From: DASXRA01 sp036502575
GTDB lineage: Bacteria > Actinomycetota > Actinomycetes > Mycobacteriales > Jatrophihabitantaceae
Length of the DNA stretch: 64,000 bases
Direction of reading: 5' to 3'
Assembly (NCBI GenBank): GCA_036502575.1
Contig: DASXYL010000083.1
Coordinates: 1-64,000 of the forward strand
The position numbers and the translations under genes are program-made. Below are positions 54,802-61,818 of the stretch, piece by piece. Below the pieces are notes generated by a model. It had not been told where the DNA came from, did not search any database, and saw only the letters and a program-made list of their open reading frames with translations. Numbering within the stretch: the stretch's first letter is position 1; every line of letters begins with the position of its first letter.

Positions 54802-57800
54802 ATGAATATATGGGTGCGGAAATCGCTCAAGGTCGGCCTCATCGCAGGCGGGTTCGTCGCCATCGGCACTGGTGTAGCCAGTGCTCACGGCAGCGACTCA
54901 CCTTCGACGGGACTTCCGAGCGTTAACCTGCCAGTCGTCTCCGGTCAGCAGTCGCTGCTGGGTGACAACCCGCTCAACAGTGGTACCAGCGATCCGCTGG
55001 GCAAGGTGCTCGACAACGCCACGCAGCTGACCACGACGGTCCTGCGCGGCGCCACGCCGCCCGCCGCGTCCGCGCCGGGCTCGAAGGCGGCGACCGCCAT
55101 TCCGGGTGCGAACCGTCAGGCTCGCCGTTCGGCCGCGCGCAAGTCGGCGGCCGCCAAGAACACCGCCATGACGCGCCTGTCCAGGGCCGCGTCGAAGACC
55201 GGCCCGTCGAGCACGCTCCCGGCACCGGCCAAGGCGCCGGCCACGGGCGGCGCAGCCACCAGTGGTCCGGTGAACATCGGCCTGCCGACCGGCGCGCTGT
55301 CCTCGATTCCGGTTCTCGGCGGCGGGCTGCCGTCGCTGCCCATCCTCGGTGGTGGCGCGTTGCCGTCGCTGCCGAGCCTGCCCGGGCTTCCGGGTCTGCC
55401 GATCCTCGGCGGGACCGGCTCGCTGCCGGCCCTCCCGGCCGTTGGCGGCGGGACGCGGGCGATGCCGAACCTGTCGACGCCGGTTGCGACCGGTGGCCTG
55501 CCCGGCGTGACCTCGGTGCCGGTGCTCGGCGCCGTACCCGGAATGCCCACGCGGACCCTGCCTGCCAAGATCATGCCGAGCATGGCGGTTCCGGCCGCGG
55601 CGCTTCCGAAGGCCAGCGACCTGCCCAGCTTCAGCCAGGCACTGCCGGGTATCCCGACCACGCTTCCGTCCCTCGACGGTGGTCTGCCGAGCCTGCCGGA
55701 CCTGAGCAACGTTGTGTCGGGCAGCTTGACCGGTGGCTACGGCCTCCACGTCCCGGCCGGTATTGCCGGGGTTCCCGCGGGTCTTGATCTGGGGTACGGC
55801 CAGCGTGACGGCCAGGCTCCGGACGGCCCGATCGGCGTGACCAGCGCGCTGGGCCTGCTCGGTGTCTATGCGGTCATCCCCACGGGTGGCAACCACGAGA
55901 TCGAGATCCTCGACATGGGCGTCAAGCCGCGGGCGAAGACGGCCAACGTCACACCGGCCGTCGCCGGCTCGTCCGCGGGCCTGTTCGGCGACTACTCGGC
56001 GCCGTTGCACTTCACCGCACTGAGCGTCGACAGCGGTCGCAACTCGCAGAACGGCACGATCGACCAGACGAGCACCGACACCAGCACGGACTCGTTCCGG
56101 TTCCTCGGTGCCGTGGACGTTCCGATCAACGCCACCGCACTGAGCATCGACAGCGGCAACAACGCGCAGAACGGCGACGTGTCCCAGAGCGTGGGGCGTG
56201 GCACCGGACTGCTCGGCGTGGTCAACGTGCCGATCAACGCCAACGGCCTGACGTTCGACAGCGGCAACAACGTCCAGAACGGCAACGTGGACCAGTCCTC
56301 GGACAACACCGGGACCGGCTCGACGATGCGCCTGTTCGACGACGTGAACATGCCACTGAGCGGGCACGGCCTGAGCGTCCACACCGGCAACTCGGCCGAG
56401 AACGGCGACGTGAGCCAGCAGCTGCTCGACACGAGCAGCGGCTCGACCGACCAGGTCGTCGGCAACCTGAACGTGCCGGTCAACGGCAGCGGCATCGTCT
56501 TGTCGCAGGGCAACTCGGCGCAGAACGGCAACGTCACGCAGCTCGACTCGGTCAGCCAGTCGGGCGCGTCCTTCCTGGGCGCGGACAACGTCAACATCCC
56601 GCTCAACGGCGCCGGCGTTGCAGGCATGATCGGCAACGCGTCGCAGAACGGTGACACCAACCAGGTGAACGTCGTTTCGCCGACGAGCACCGACGCCGTG
56701 ACGAACGGCTACACCGCCAGCGCCGCGGGCACCGACGCCTACGGCTCCAGCGTGCAGATCGTGCGCAACATCCGGATCCCGGTCGACGGGGCGGGCGTTG
56801 CGGGCGACATCGGCAACGCGTCGCAGAACGGTGACACCAGCCAGGTGGACACCGCGAACAGCCCGGGTTCCTACATCACGGTCGCCGACAACGCGGTCGT
56901 GCCGGGGACGGGTGCTGGTGTGGCCGGCATTGTGGGCAATGGTGCCCAGAACGGCAACCACGAGCAGGTCAACACCAACGCGCCCGCCAGCGTCGGCGGC
57001 GACGGTGTGGCCGGCTGGGGTTCCGGTGTCCAGGTGGTCCGCAACCTCGACTCCGCGATCGATGGGGCCGGCGTCGCCGGTGACATCGGCAACGGTTCGC
57101 AGAACGGCAACCACAGCCAGATCGACACCGCCAACAACCCCGGTTCGATGATCACGGTCGCCGACAACACGATCATCCCCGGTTCCGGGGCTGGCGTGGC
57201 CGGCGTGATCGCCAACGGCTCGCAGAACGGCGACGTGACCCAGGCCAACTCCCAGGAGCCGGGTGTCACGGACGCGGTTCACGGCTGGGGCTCGGTGGTT
57301 CAGGGGTTCCGCAACATCGACATCCCGATCGCCGGGGCCGGCGTCGCGGGTGACATCGCGAACGGCGCGCAGAACCAGCGGGTGCGCCAGTTCGACACCC
57401 AGGCCTCGACCGGGTCGACGATCAGCATCGCCGACAACGCCAACATCTCCGGCGATGGTGCCGGCGTCGCGGGCGTGGTCGGCAACGGCTCGCAGAACGG
57501 CTGGGTCACCCAGAAGAACTCCGGTGACCCGGGCTTCGGCGATGGCACTGTGACGAGCGGCTGGGGCTCCGGCATCCAGGCGTTCCGCAACCTCAACATC
57601 CCGATCAGCGGTGCGGGTGTCGCGGGTGACATCGCCAACGGTTCGCAGAACGGTGCCACCAAGCAGACCGACGCCATGGACAACGCCGGCTCCCTGATCT
57701 CGGGTGCCGACAACCTCAACAGCCCGGGCTCCGGCGCGGGTGTTGCCGGTGTGGTCGGTAACGGTTCGCAGAACGGCAACACGACCCAGTACAACTCCGG

Positions 57801-59097
57801 CGCCCCCGGCACCACGACCAGCGCCGGCGCCGTGTACGCGTACGGCTCGGGGATCCAGATTGCTCGCAACTGGAGCATCCCGATCAGCGGGGCGGGTGTC
57901 GCCGGCGATGTTGCCAACGGCGCCCAGAACGGCAACCCGACCCAGGTCGACGAGTCGGACAACTCCGGTTCGATCATCTCCGGTGCCGACAACATGAACA
58001 TCCCGGGCTCCGGCGCGGGTGTTGCTGGTGTGGTCGGTAACGGGGTGCAGAACGGCAACCCGACGCAGGTGTACACCGGCATGCCGGGCTACACCGACGC
58101 AACCGGCTGGGACGGCGGTTTCGGTGAGGGTCTGCGGATCTTCCGCAACCTCAACATCCCGCTGACCGGAGCCGGCGTTGCTGGCGGTATCGGCAACGGT
58201 GGGCAGAACGGTAGCCCGAGTCAGATCGACCAGCAGAGCAACAACGGATTCTCGCTCGGCCTGGCCGACAACACGAACATCCCGGCCAACGGGGCGGGCG
58301 TGGCGCTGGTCACGGGCAACGGTTCGCAGAACGGCAACCCGACGCAGGTCGACACCAACGCCGGTGGCAACTCCGGTTTCGCGGCCAACCTGCTGGGCAA
58401 CAACCTGAACTTCCCGATCAACGGCAGCGGCGTGGCCGGCGGTACCGGTAACGGTTCGCAGAACGGCTCGTCGACGCTGATGTTCCTCGGGGCGGGTTCG
58501 GGTCTGGGTCTGGCCGGCAACGGCCACACGCCGATCGATGCGAACGGTGTGATGATCGGGACGGGCAACGGTGCCCAGAACGACTCCCCGGCTCTGCTGC
58601 TGGCTCCGGCCGACAGCGCGGGATCGCCGTTCGGTCCGCTGCACCTCATCCAGAACTGGAACCTGCCGCTCATCGCGGACGGGATCACCCTGATCCCGTC
58701 GCTGCCTGGCCTGCCCTTGACGGGTCTGCCGGTGGCCACCGTTCCGGGTCTTGGCACTGTCTCCGGAGCAACCGGGATCGTTCCCGGTTCGCCGACGACC
58801 CCTGGCGTCAGCCTCCCGGGTCTGGGTTCGGTCGACAGCGCAGGGGCGTTCACTCCGGGGGCCGGGTTCGACGCGGCCAACGCGACGACCGACCCGATCA
58901 GCGGTCTGATGGCCGGAGTGGCCACCCTGCCGCAGCAGGCTCTCGACACGGCCGGCGGTCTGGTGGCGATCCTGTCGCTGCCGGGCGGTACGCCGGGCGC
59001 GCTGCCGGTTGACGGTGTCTCGGACCTCGGTTCGATCACCGATGTGCTGGCGGTCGGGGGTGCCGCTTCGGCGCTTCCTCTCGGGAAGCTGTCGTGA
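54802..59097 (+). CDS. giant secreted GNGxQNG-repeat protein (1431 aa)
   Basis: ATG 54802 with GAGAGG upstream. Signal peptide 1-28 (SLKVGLIAGGFVAIGTGVAS). Residues 30-300 are Ala/Pro then Leu/Pro/Gly-rich (LPSLPILGGG-type strings). Residues ~410-1262 hold about 20 units with consensus GNG[SA]QNG[ND]xTQ, spaced alternately ~40 and ~53 residues; from about 600 they fall into ~92-residue double units with IPxxGAGVAG before each motif. A Leu/Pro/Gly-rich tail follows. No cysteine is seen. Regular Gln/Asn ladders recall curli and other amyloid or beta-solenoid surface proteins, but the sequence is not curlin or chaplin. LPLTG at 1304-1308 is not followed by a membrane helix. Stop overlaps the next gene. 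Confidence 0.85.
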   Translation: MNIWVRKSLKVGLIAGGFVAIGTGVASAHGSDSPSTGLPSVNLPVVSGQQSLLGDNPLNSGTSDPLGKVLDNATQLTTTVLRGATPPAASAPGSKAATAIPGANRQARRSAARKSAAAKNTAMTRLSRAASKTGPSSTLPAPAKAPATGGAATSGPVNIGLPTGALSSIPVLGGGLPSLPILGGGALPSLPSLPGLPGLPILGGTGSLPALPAVGGGTRAMPNLSTPVATGGLPGVTSVPVLGAVPGMPTRTLPAKIMPSMAVPAAALPKASDLPSFSQALPGIPTTLPSLDGGLPSLPDLSNVVSGSLTGGYGLHVPAGIAGVPAGLDLGYGQRDGQAPDGPIGVTSALGLLGVYAVIPTGGNHEIEILDMGVKPRAKTANVTPAVAGSSAGLFGDYSAPLHFTALSVDSGRNSQNGTIDQTSTDTSTDSFRFLGAVDVPINATALSIDSGNNAQNGDVSQSVGRGTGLLGVVNVPINANGLTFDSGNNVQNGNVDQSSDNTGTGSTMRLFDDVNMPLSGHGLSVHTGNSAENGDVSQQLLDTSSGSTDQVVGNLNVPVNGSGIVLSQGNSAQNGNVTQLDSVSQSGASFLGADNVNIPLNGAGVAGMIGNASQNGDTNQVNVVSPTSTDAVTNGYTASAAGTDAYGSSVQIVRNIRIPVDGAGVAGDIGNASQNGDTSQVDTANSPGSYITVADNAVVPGTGAGVAGIVGNGAQNGNHEQVNTNAPASVGGDGVAGWGSGVQVVRNLDSAIDGAGVAGDIGNGSQNGNHSQIDTANNPGSMITVADNTIIPGSGAGVAGVIANGSQNGDVTQANSQEPGVTDAVHGWGSVVQGFRNIDIPIAGAGVAGDIANGAQNQRVRQFDTQASTGSTISIADNANISGDGAGVAGVVGNGSQNGWVTQKNSGDPGFGDGTVTSGWGSGIQAFRNLNIPISGAGVAGDIANGSQNGATKQTDAMDNAGSLISGADNLNSPGSGAGVAGVVGNGSQNGNTTQYNSGAPGTTTSAGAVYAYGSGIQIARNWSIPISGAGVAGDVANGAQNGNPTQVDESDNSGSIISGADNMNIPGSGAGVAGVVGNGVQNGNPTQVYTGMPGYTDATGWDGGFGEGLRIFRNLNIPLTGAGVAGGIGNGGQNGSPSQIDQQSNNGFSLGLADNTNIPANGAGVALVTGNGSQNGNPTQVDTNAGGNSGFAANLLGNNLNFPINGSGVAGGTGNGSQNGSSTLMFLGAGSGLGLAGNGHTPIDANGVMIGTGNGAQNDSPALLLAPADSAGSPFGPLHLIQNWNLPLIADGITLIPSLPGLPLTGLPVATVPGLGTVSGATGIVPGSPTTPGVSLPGLGSVDSAGAFTPGAGFDAANATTDPISGLMAGVATLPQQALDTAGGLVAILSLPGGTPGALPVDGVSDLGSITDVLAVGGAASALPLGKLS
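56020..58590 (+). repeat. GNGxQNG coding repeats with ~276-bp higher-order period
   Basis: About 20 copies of a short motif with CAGAACGGC at its heart. GAGVAGD/GAGVAGG units recur near 56790, 57066, 57336, 57612, 57891 and 58170, giving a 270-279 bp period. Individual units have drifted, so expansion is old or under selection; two (57371 and 58574) have lost the final Gly. Confidence 0.85.
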
Positions 59098-59309
59098 CAT
59101 CCACTGGTACGAAGGTCGGCGGCCGCAAGGCCGCCGGCTCCACCACCGCAGCACCGGCCGACCAGGCCGCCGCATCCGTACCCTCCGGTACGGTAGGCGG
59201 CCCGGGACGCCATCGTAAGAAGAGGGGCCTGGCAGCCGCTGGGCTCGGCCTGGTAGCTGCGGCGGCGTTAACTGGAGGGCTGCGCCGCCGCAAGTCAGGC
59301 AAGGCGTGA
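59094..59309 (+). CDS. small membrane protein with Arg-rich C-terminus
   Basis: 71 residues, GTG overlapping the stop of the giant protein (GTGA). A Ser/Thr/Ala-rich hydrophilic half is followed by KKRGLAAAGLGLVAAAALTG and RRRKSGKA. The hydrophobic helix plus basic tail is just how LPXTG proteins end, but no LPXTG precedes it and no signal peptide is present. It may be a membrane anchor or partner made together with the giant protein. Confidence 0.7.
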   Translation: MTSTGTKVGGRKAAGSTTAAPADQAAASVPSGTVGGPGRHRKKRGLAAAGLGLVAAAALTGGLRRRKSGKA

Positions 59310-59440
59310 CTGATTCACGCAAGCGCGACGGGCGCCGGGGCACTTCTGCCCCGGCGGCCGTCGCCGCGGTCGTTGCGGCTCGAACCGCACGCCGCCGCGA
59401 GCCTGGCGTCTTCGCCGGCTCGCCGTCTATCGCTTACTAG
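59306..59440 (+). CDS. 44-residue basic protein, coupled to its neighbours
   Basis: GTG overlaps the previous stop by 4 bp (GTGA). Sequence starts MTDSRKRDGRRGTSAPAA, continues with AAVVAARTARRRE and ends PSIAY; TAG lies 8 bp before the next start. Very basic with a short Ala/Val stretch. No family recognised. The overlap chain on both sides is the main support. Confidence 0.55.
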   Translation: MTDSRKRDGRRGTSAPAAVAAVVAARTARRREPGVFAGSPSIAY

Positions 59441-59448
59441 GAGATCCG

Positions 59449-59817
59449 GTGAGCCAGTACCTCGCGCACCACACGCGGATGAACCAACGGCAGGCGGTGG
59501 CGCAATACGCCGCCCGCCACTCGAAGTTTCGGCGCAAGCAGGGCGACAACCCCTACGTCGGTCGGCACGCGCTGCTGACCGGCAAGACGGTGATCCGGCC
59601 GGAAACCCACCGCGGGGGAGTCTTGGGTCGGTTCCTGTTCATGATGCTCCTGCTGGGCGGAGCGCTCTCCGCCCTGACCGGCTCCCGAGGCGGAGCGCCC
59701 GCGCGCCTCGCCGCGACCGATGCCGGCGTCCGGCCGCGTCACCGTACGGGTAGGTACGGGACGGCCGACGCAACGGCCACCGAGACCACCACCCGATTCC
59801 GCCCGGTCTACAAGTAG
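59449..59817 (+). CDS. basic membrane protein of the surface locus
   Basis: 122 residues, GTG with AGGAG 6 nt upstream. N-terminal soluble basic part (YLAHHTRMNQRQAVAQYAARH, SKFRRKQGDNP), one membrane helix (GRFLFMMLLLGGALSALTG), then a hydrophilic, Arg/Thr-rich outside part. Not recognised. Follows the 44-residue gene by 8 bp and precedes the small secreted protein gene by 35 bp. Confidence 0.7.
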   Translation: MSQYLAHHTRMNQRQAVAQYAARHSKFRRKQGDNPYVGRHALLTGKTVIRPETHRGGVLGRFLFMMLLLGGALSALTGSRGGAPARLAATDAGVRPRHRTGRYGTADATATETTTRFRPVYK

Positions 59818-59852
59818 CGGGACTCCTTCGAATCACGAGAGAGGTTCACCCC

Positions 59853-60143
59853 ATGACCATTTTCATTCGGAGATCGCTCAAGGTCGGCCTGCTCGTCGCC
59901 GGGCTCGTCTGCCTCGGTGCCGGCACGGCCAACGCGCGCGGCACGTCGGCCGCCGGGATGACCCGGGTCGAGCAGAGCCAGGTCGCCGTTGGCCACGAGG
60001 CCGCCGTCACGCCGCAGTTCCGCATCAAGCGGGGCCCGCTCGGGACGGTTGTCGACGAAGTGGTGCACCGCCTGCGGGAGCTCGCGCCGCCGCACGGGAT
60101 GCAGCCCATGGCGGCCACGCAGCTACCGGCGCACACCCCGTGA
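59853..60143 (+). CDS. small secreted protein with the giant protein's leader
   Basis: 96 residues. Leader MTIFIRRSLKVGLLVAGLVC is closely alike to the giant protein's (MNIWVRKSLKVGLIAGGFVA), and the leader RNAs also match (GAGAGGTTC ahead of both ATGs). The mature part (about 65 residues) has GPLGTVVDEVVHRLRELAPP and no Cys. It may be a secreted companion or nucleator of the repeat protein. Its stop overlaps the sortase GTG. Confidence 0.75.
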   Translation: MTIFIRRSLKVGLLVAGLVCLGAGTANARGTSAAGMTRVEQSQVAVGHEAAVTPQFRIKRGPLGTVVDEVVHRLRELAPPHGMQPMAATQLPAHTP

Positions 60144-60793
60144 TCGGAGGGCGCACGAGCGCCGGCCGCCGGAGCCTCGGCGCTCCGGTGGCTGTCGTGC
60201 TCATCGTGACCGGCGCGCTGACGGTGTTCGGGCTGGGCGTGCTCGGCTTCGCCCGGACCCCCAAGGCGACCTCGACCCCGCCGTCATCGCCCGCGCCGTC
60301 GACGAGCCACGAGGCCAGCCACCCGCTGCAGCAGCGGGGGCTCACTCGCTCGGAGGCGGTGCGCCTCACCATTCCCGCGATCGGCGTCGACGGGGGTTTG
60401 CAGAGCCTGGGGCTCAACGCCGACCACAAGACCATGCAGCTGCCCGGGCCGGCGCGCGCCGGCTGGTTCAAGCAGGGCGCCACGCCCGGTGAAACCGGCC
60501 CGACGATCGTCGTCGGCTACATCGCCAGCCGGCAGGGCCCCGGCGTCTTCTCCCGGCTCGGGGCGCTCAAGGTCGGCGCTCGGGTCGAGCTGCGCCGCGC
60601 GGACGGCAAGATCGTCATCTACGGCGTCGACCAGGTGGCGACCTACTCGCCGAAGAACTTTCCGACGACGAAGGTGTACGCACCCACCGGGGCGCCGACG
60701 CTGCGGCTGATCACCTGTGGCGGGTTGCTGCGCCAGGGTGCCCCGATGGGCAACGTCGTCGTGTACGGCCACCAGGTCGCCGTCCACAGCTGA
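60140..60793 (+). CDS. class F-type sortase lacking the catalytic His
   Basis: 217 residues, GTG overlapping the preceding stop. Membrane helix at about 15-38 (GAPVAVVLIVTGALTVFGLG), Ser/Thr/Pro linker, then a class F sortase domain: RLTIPAIGVDGGLQSLGL, GPARAGWFKQGATPGETGP, GPGVFSRLGALKVG and LRLITCGG with Cys193 and Arg198. Where class F enzymes have GHVD/GHVN-type His, this one reads VVGYIAS with Tyr127 (TAC at 60518). His212 in VYGHQVAVHS is not at the usual place. It may be inactive, or work differently, yet it is the only sortase beside the giant repeat protein. Confidence 0.85.
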   Translation: MIGGRTSAGRRSLGAPVAVVLIVTGALTVFGLGVLGFARTPKATSTPPSSPAPSTSHEASHPLQQRGLTRSEAVRLTIPAIGVDGGLQSLGLNADHKTMQLPGPARAGWFKQGATPGETGPTIVVGYIASRQGPGVFSRLGALKVGARVELRRADGKIVIYGVDQVATYSPKNFPTTKVYAPTGAPTLRLITCGGLLRQGAPMGNVVVYGHQVAVHS

Positions 60794-60801
60794 TCGCCTT
60801 C

Positions 60802-60849
60802 CGGTTTTGGTCACCCAGCCGGCTATACGACGGCCGGTGACCAAAACCG
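60802..60849. repeat. interspersed palindromic element, copy 2
   Basis: CGGTTTTGGTCACC (60802-60815) pairs perfectly with GGTGACCAAAACCG (60836-60849), with a short inner GCCG/CGGC stem around CTATACGA. It differs from copy 1 at four of 48 core positions. It lies between the convergent sortase and GroES-like genes and probably ends both. Confidence 0.8.
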
Positions 60850-61167
60850 TTAGAGGTAGAGGCCGGTGTTGGGCTCGATGCGCTGGGCCGCCAGGGCGTG
60901 GATGTCCCGCTCGCGCAGCAGCAGGTACTCCTCGCCCGAGATCTCGACCTCGTGGCGATCGTCGGGGTTGAACAGCACCCGATCGCCCACCTCGACCGAC
61001 CGGACGTGGTTGCCGACCGCCAGGACCTCAGCCCAGATGAGCCGGGTGGACACCTGGGCGGTGGCCGGGATGACGATGCCGCCGGATGAGCGCCGCTCAC
61101 CCTCCTCGCGCGGCATCCGCACGAGGATGCGGTCGTGCAGCATCTTGATCGGCAGCCGGTCGGTCAC
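60850..61167 (-). CDS. GroES-like chaperonin-10 protein
   Basis: 105 residues, GTG start. Cpn10 features: KMLHDRILVRMPREEGERRSSGGIVIP (mobile loop region), GDRVLFNPDDRHEV and EEYLLLRERDIHAL. Actinomycetes often have a second, diverged GroES away from groEL; this one has no groEL beside it and its C-terminal tail (AAQRIEPNTGLYL) differs from housekeeping GroES. A co-chaperone role is inferred from family only. Confidence 0.85.
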   Translation of the reverse strand: MTDRLPIKMLHDRILVRMPREEGERRSSGGIVIPATAQVSTRLIWAEVLAVGNHVRSVEVGDRVLFNPDDRHEVEISGEEYLLLRERDIHALAAQRIEPNTGLYL

Positions 61168-61206
61168 CCATCCGAGCCTAGTGTTCGCCGTCGCGGCCGG
61201 CCGAAT

Positions 61207-61554
61207 TCAGCCCCAACCGAGCTCGTGCAGTCGGCCCTCGTCGATGCCGAAGTGGTGGCCGATCTCGTGGACGACCGTGACGGCCACCTCGTGCGCCACC
61301 TCGTCCTCGTCGTCGCAGGCGGCGACGATCGGCAGGCGGTAGACGGTGATCGTGTCGGGCAGGGCGAACGTGTAGTCGGTCAGCCGGTCGGTGAGCGCCG
61401 TGCCGTTGTAGACGCCGAGCAGCGTCGGCTCGTCCGGATCCTCGTCGGCCACCTGGATGACGACGTTGTCGAGCAGCCCGAGCAACTCCGGGGGTATCGA
61501 ATCCAGGGCGTCGTCCACCAGGTCCTCGAACCGCCGCGGCGAGACGTCCAGCAC
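61207..61554 (-). CDS. zincin-type metallopeptidase family protein
   Basis: 115 residues, GTG start. Ends with the zinc motif TVVHEIGHHFGIDEGRLHELGWG (HExxH and a downstream Asp/Glu). N-terminal part LVDDALDSIPPELLGLLDNVVIQVADEDP is typical of the minimal 'metallopeptidase family' of Actinomycetes. Substrate unknown; it may be a cytosolic minimal protease. Starts 65 bp from the structured element. Confidence 0.9.
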   Translation of the reverse strand: MLDVSPRRFEDLVDDALDSIPPELLGLLDNVVIQVADEDPDEPTLLGVYNGTALTDRLTDYTFALPDTITVYRLPIVAACDDEDEVAHEVAVTVVHEIGHHFGIDEGRLHELGWG

Positions 61555-61614
61555 GGCATCGATTCTGACAGCCTGACGATCCGGCTACGGTGCCGCCGTC
61601 GACCGCGACGCCCC

Positions 61615-61686
61615 GACTTTGCATCCGAGATCGACGCAATGTCGCCCCGGATTGCCGCCCGCAGGGTCGATCACGGGGGCAAAGTC
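61615..61686. other. nested inverted-repeat element in a divergent intergenic region
   Basis: Three nested stems share one centre: GACTTTGC/GCAAAGTC, GATCGAC/GTCGATC and GCAAT/ATTGC. The 264-bp gap between the metallopeptidase and the coiled-coil gene has no gene. The element could be an RNA structure, a palindromic mobile remnant or a paired operator. Confidence 0.45.
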
Positions 61687-61818
61687 GAAGGGGGCTGGCG
61701 GTCGGCCGGGTGCCGACGTGCGCCGCGCCGGTGGGCTTCGGCCGAAACTGACCTCGCGCTATCGTCTCGTCGCGTTCGGGCCGAATGCTCCCGAACGCGA
61801 CGGGGAGGACGCGATCAC

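Noticed and set aside
58711..58725. LPLTG motif in the giant repeat protein (residues 1304-1308), as a wall-sorting signal
   Set aside because: It is 123 residues from the C-terminus and is not followed by a hydrophobic helix and basic tail; LP-rich strings are common throughout this protein.
54898..59343. Very long open frame (about 1480 codons) on the minus strand opposite the giant gene
   Set aside because: It mirrors the GC-rich codon pattern of the plus-strand gene, has Arg/Gly/Val composition without motifs and no ribosome site. Only the plus-strand frame has a signal peptide and regular repeats.
59094..60143. Ribosomal peptide (RiPP) precursor cluster
   Set aside because: The small proteins lack Cys/Ser/Thr-rich cores, double-Gly leaders and any modification enzyme nearby.
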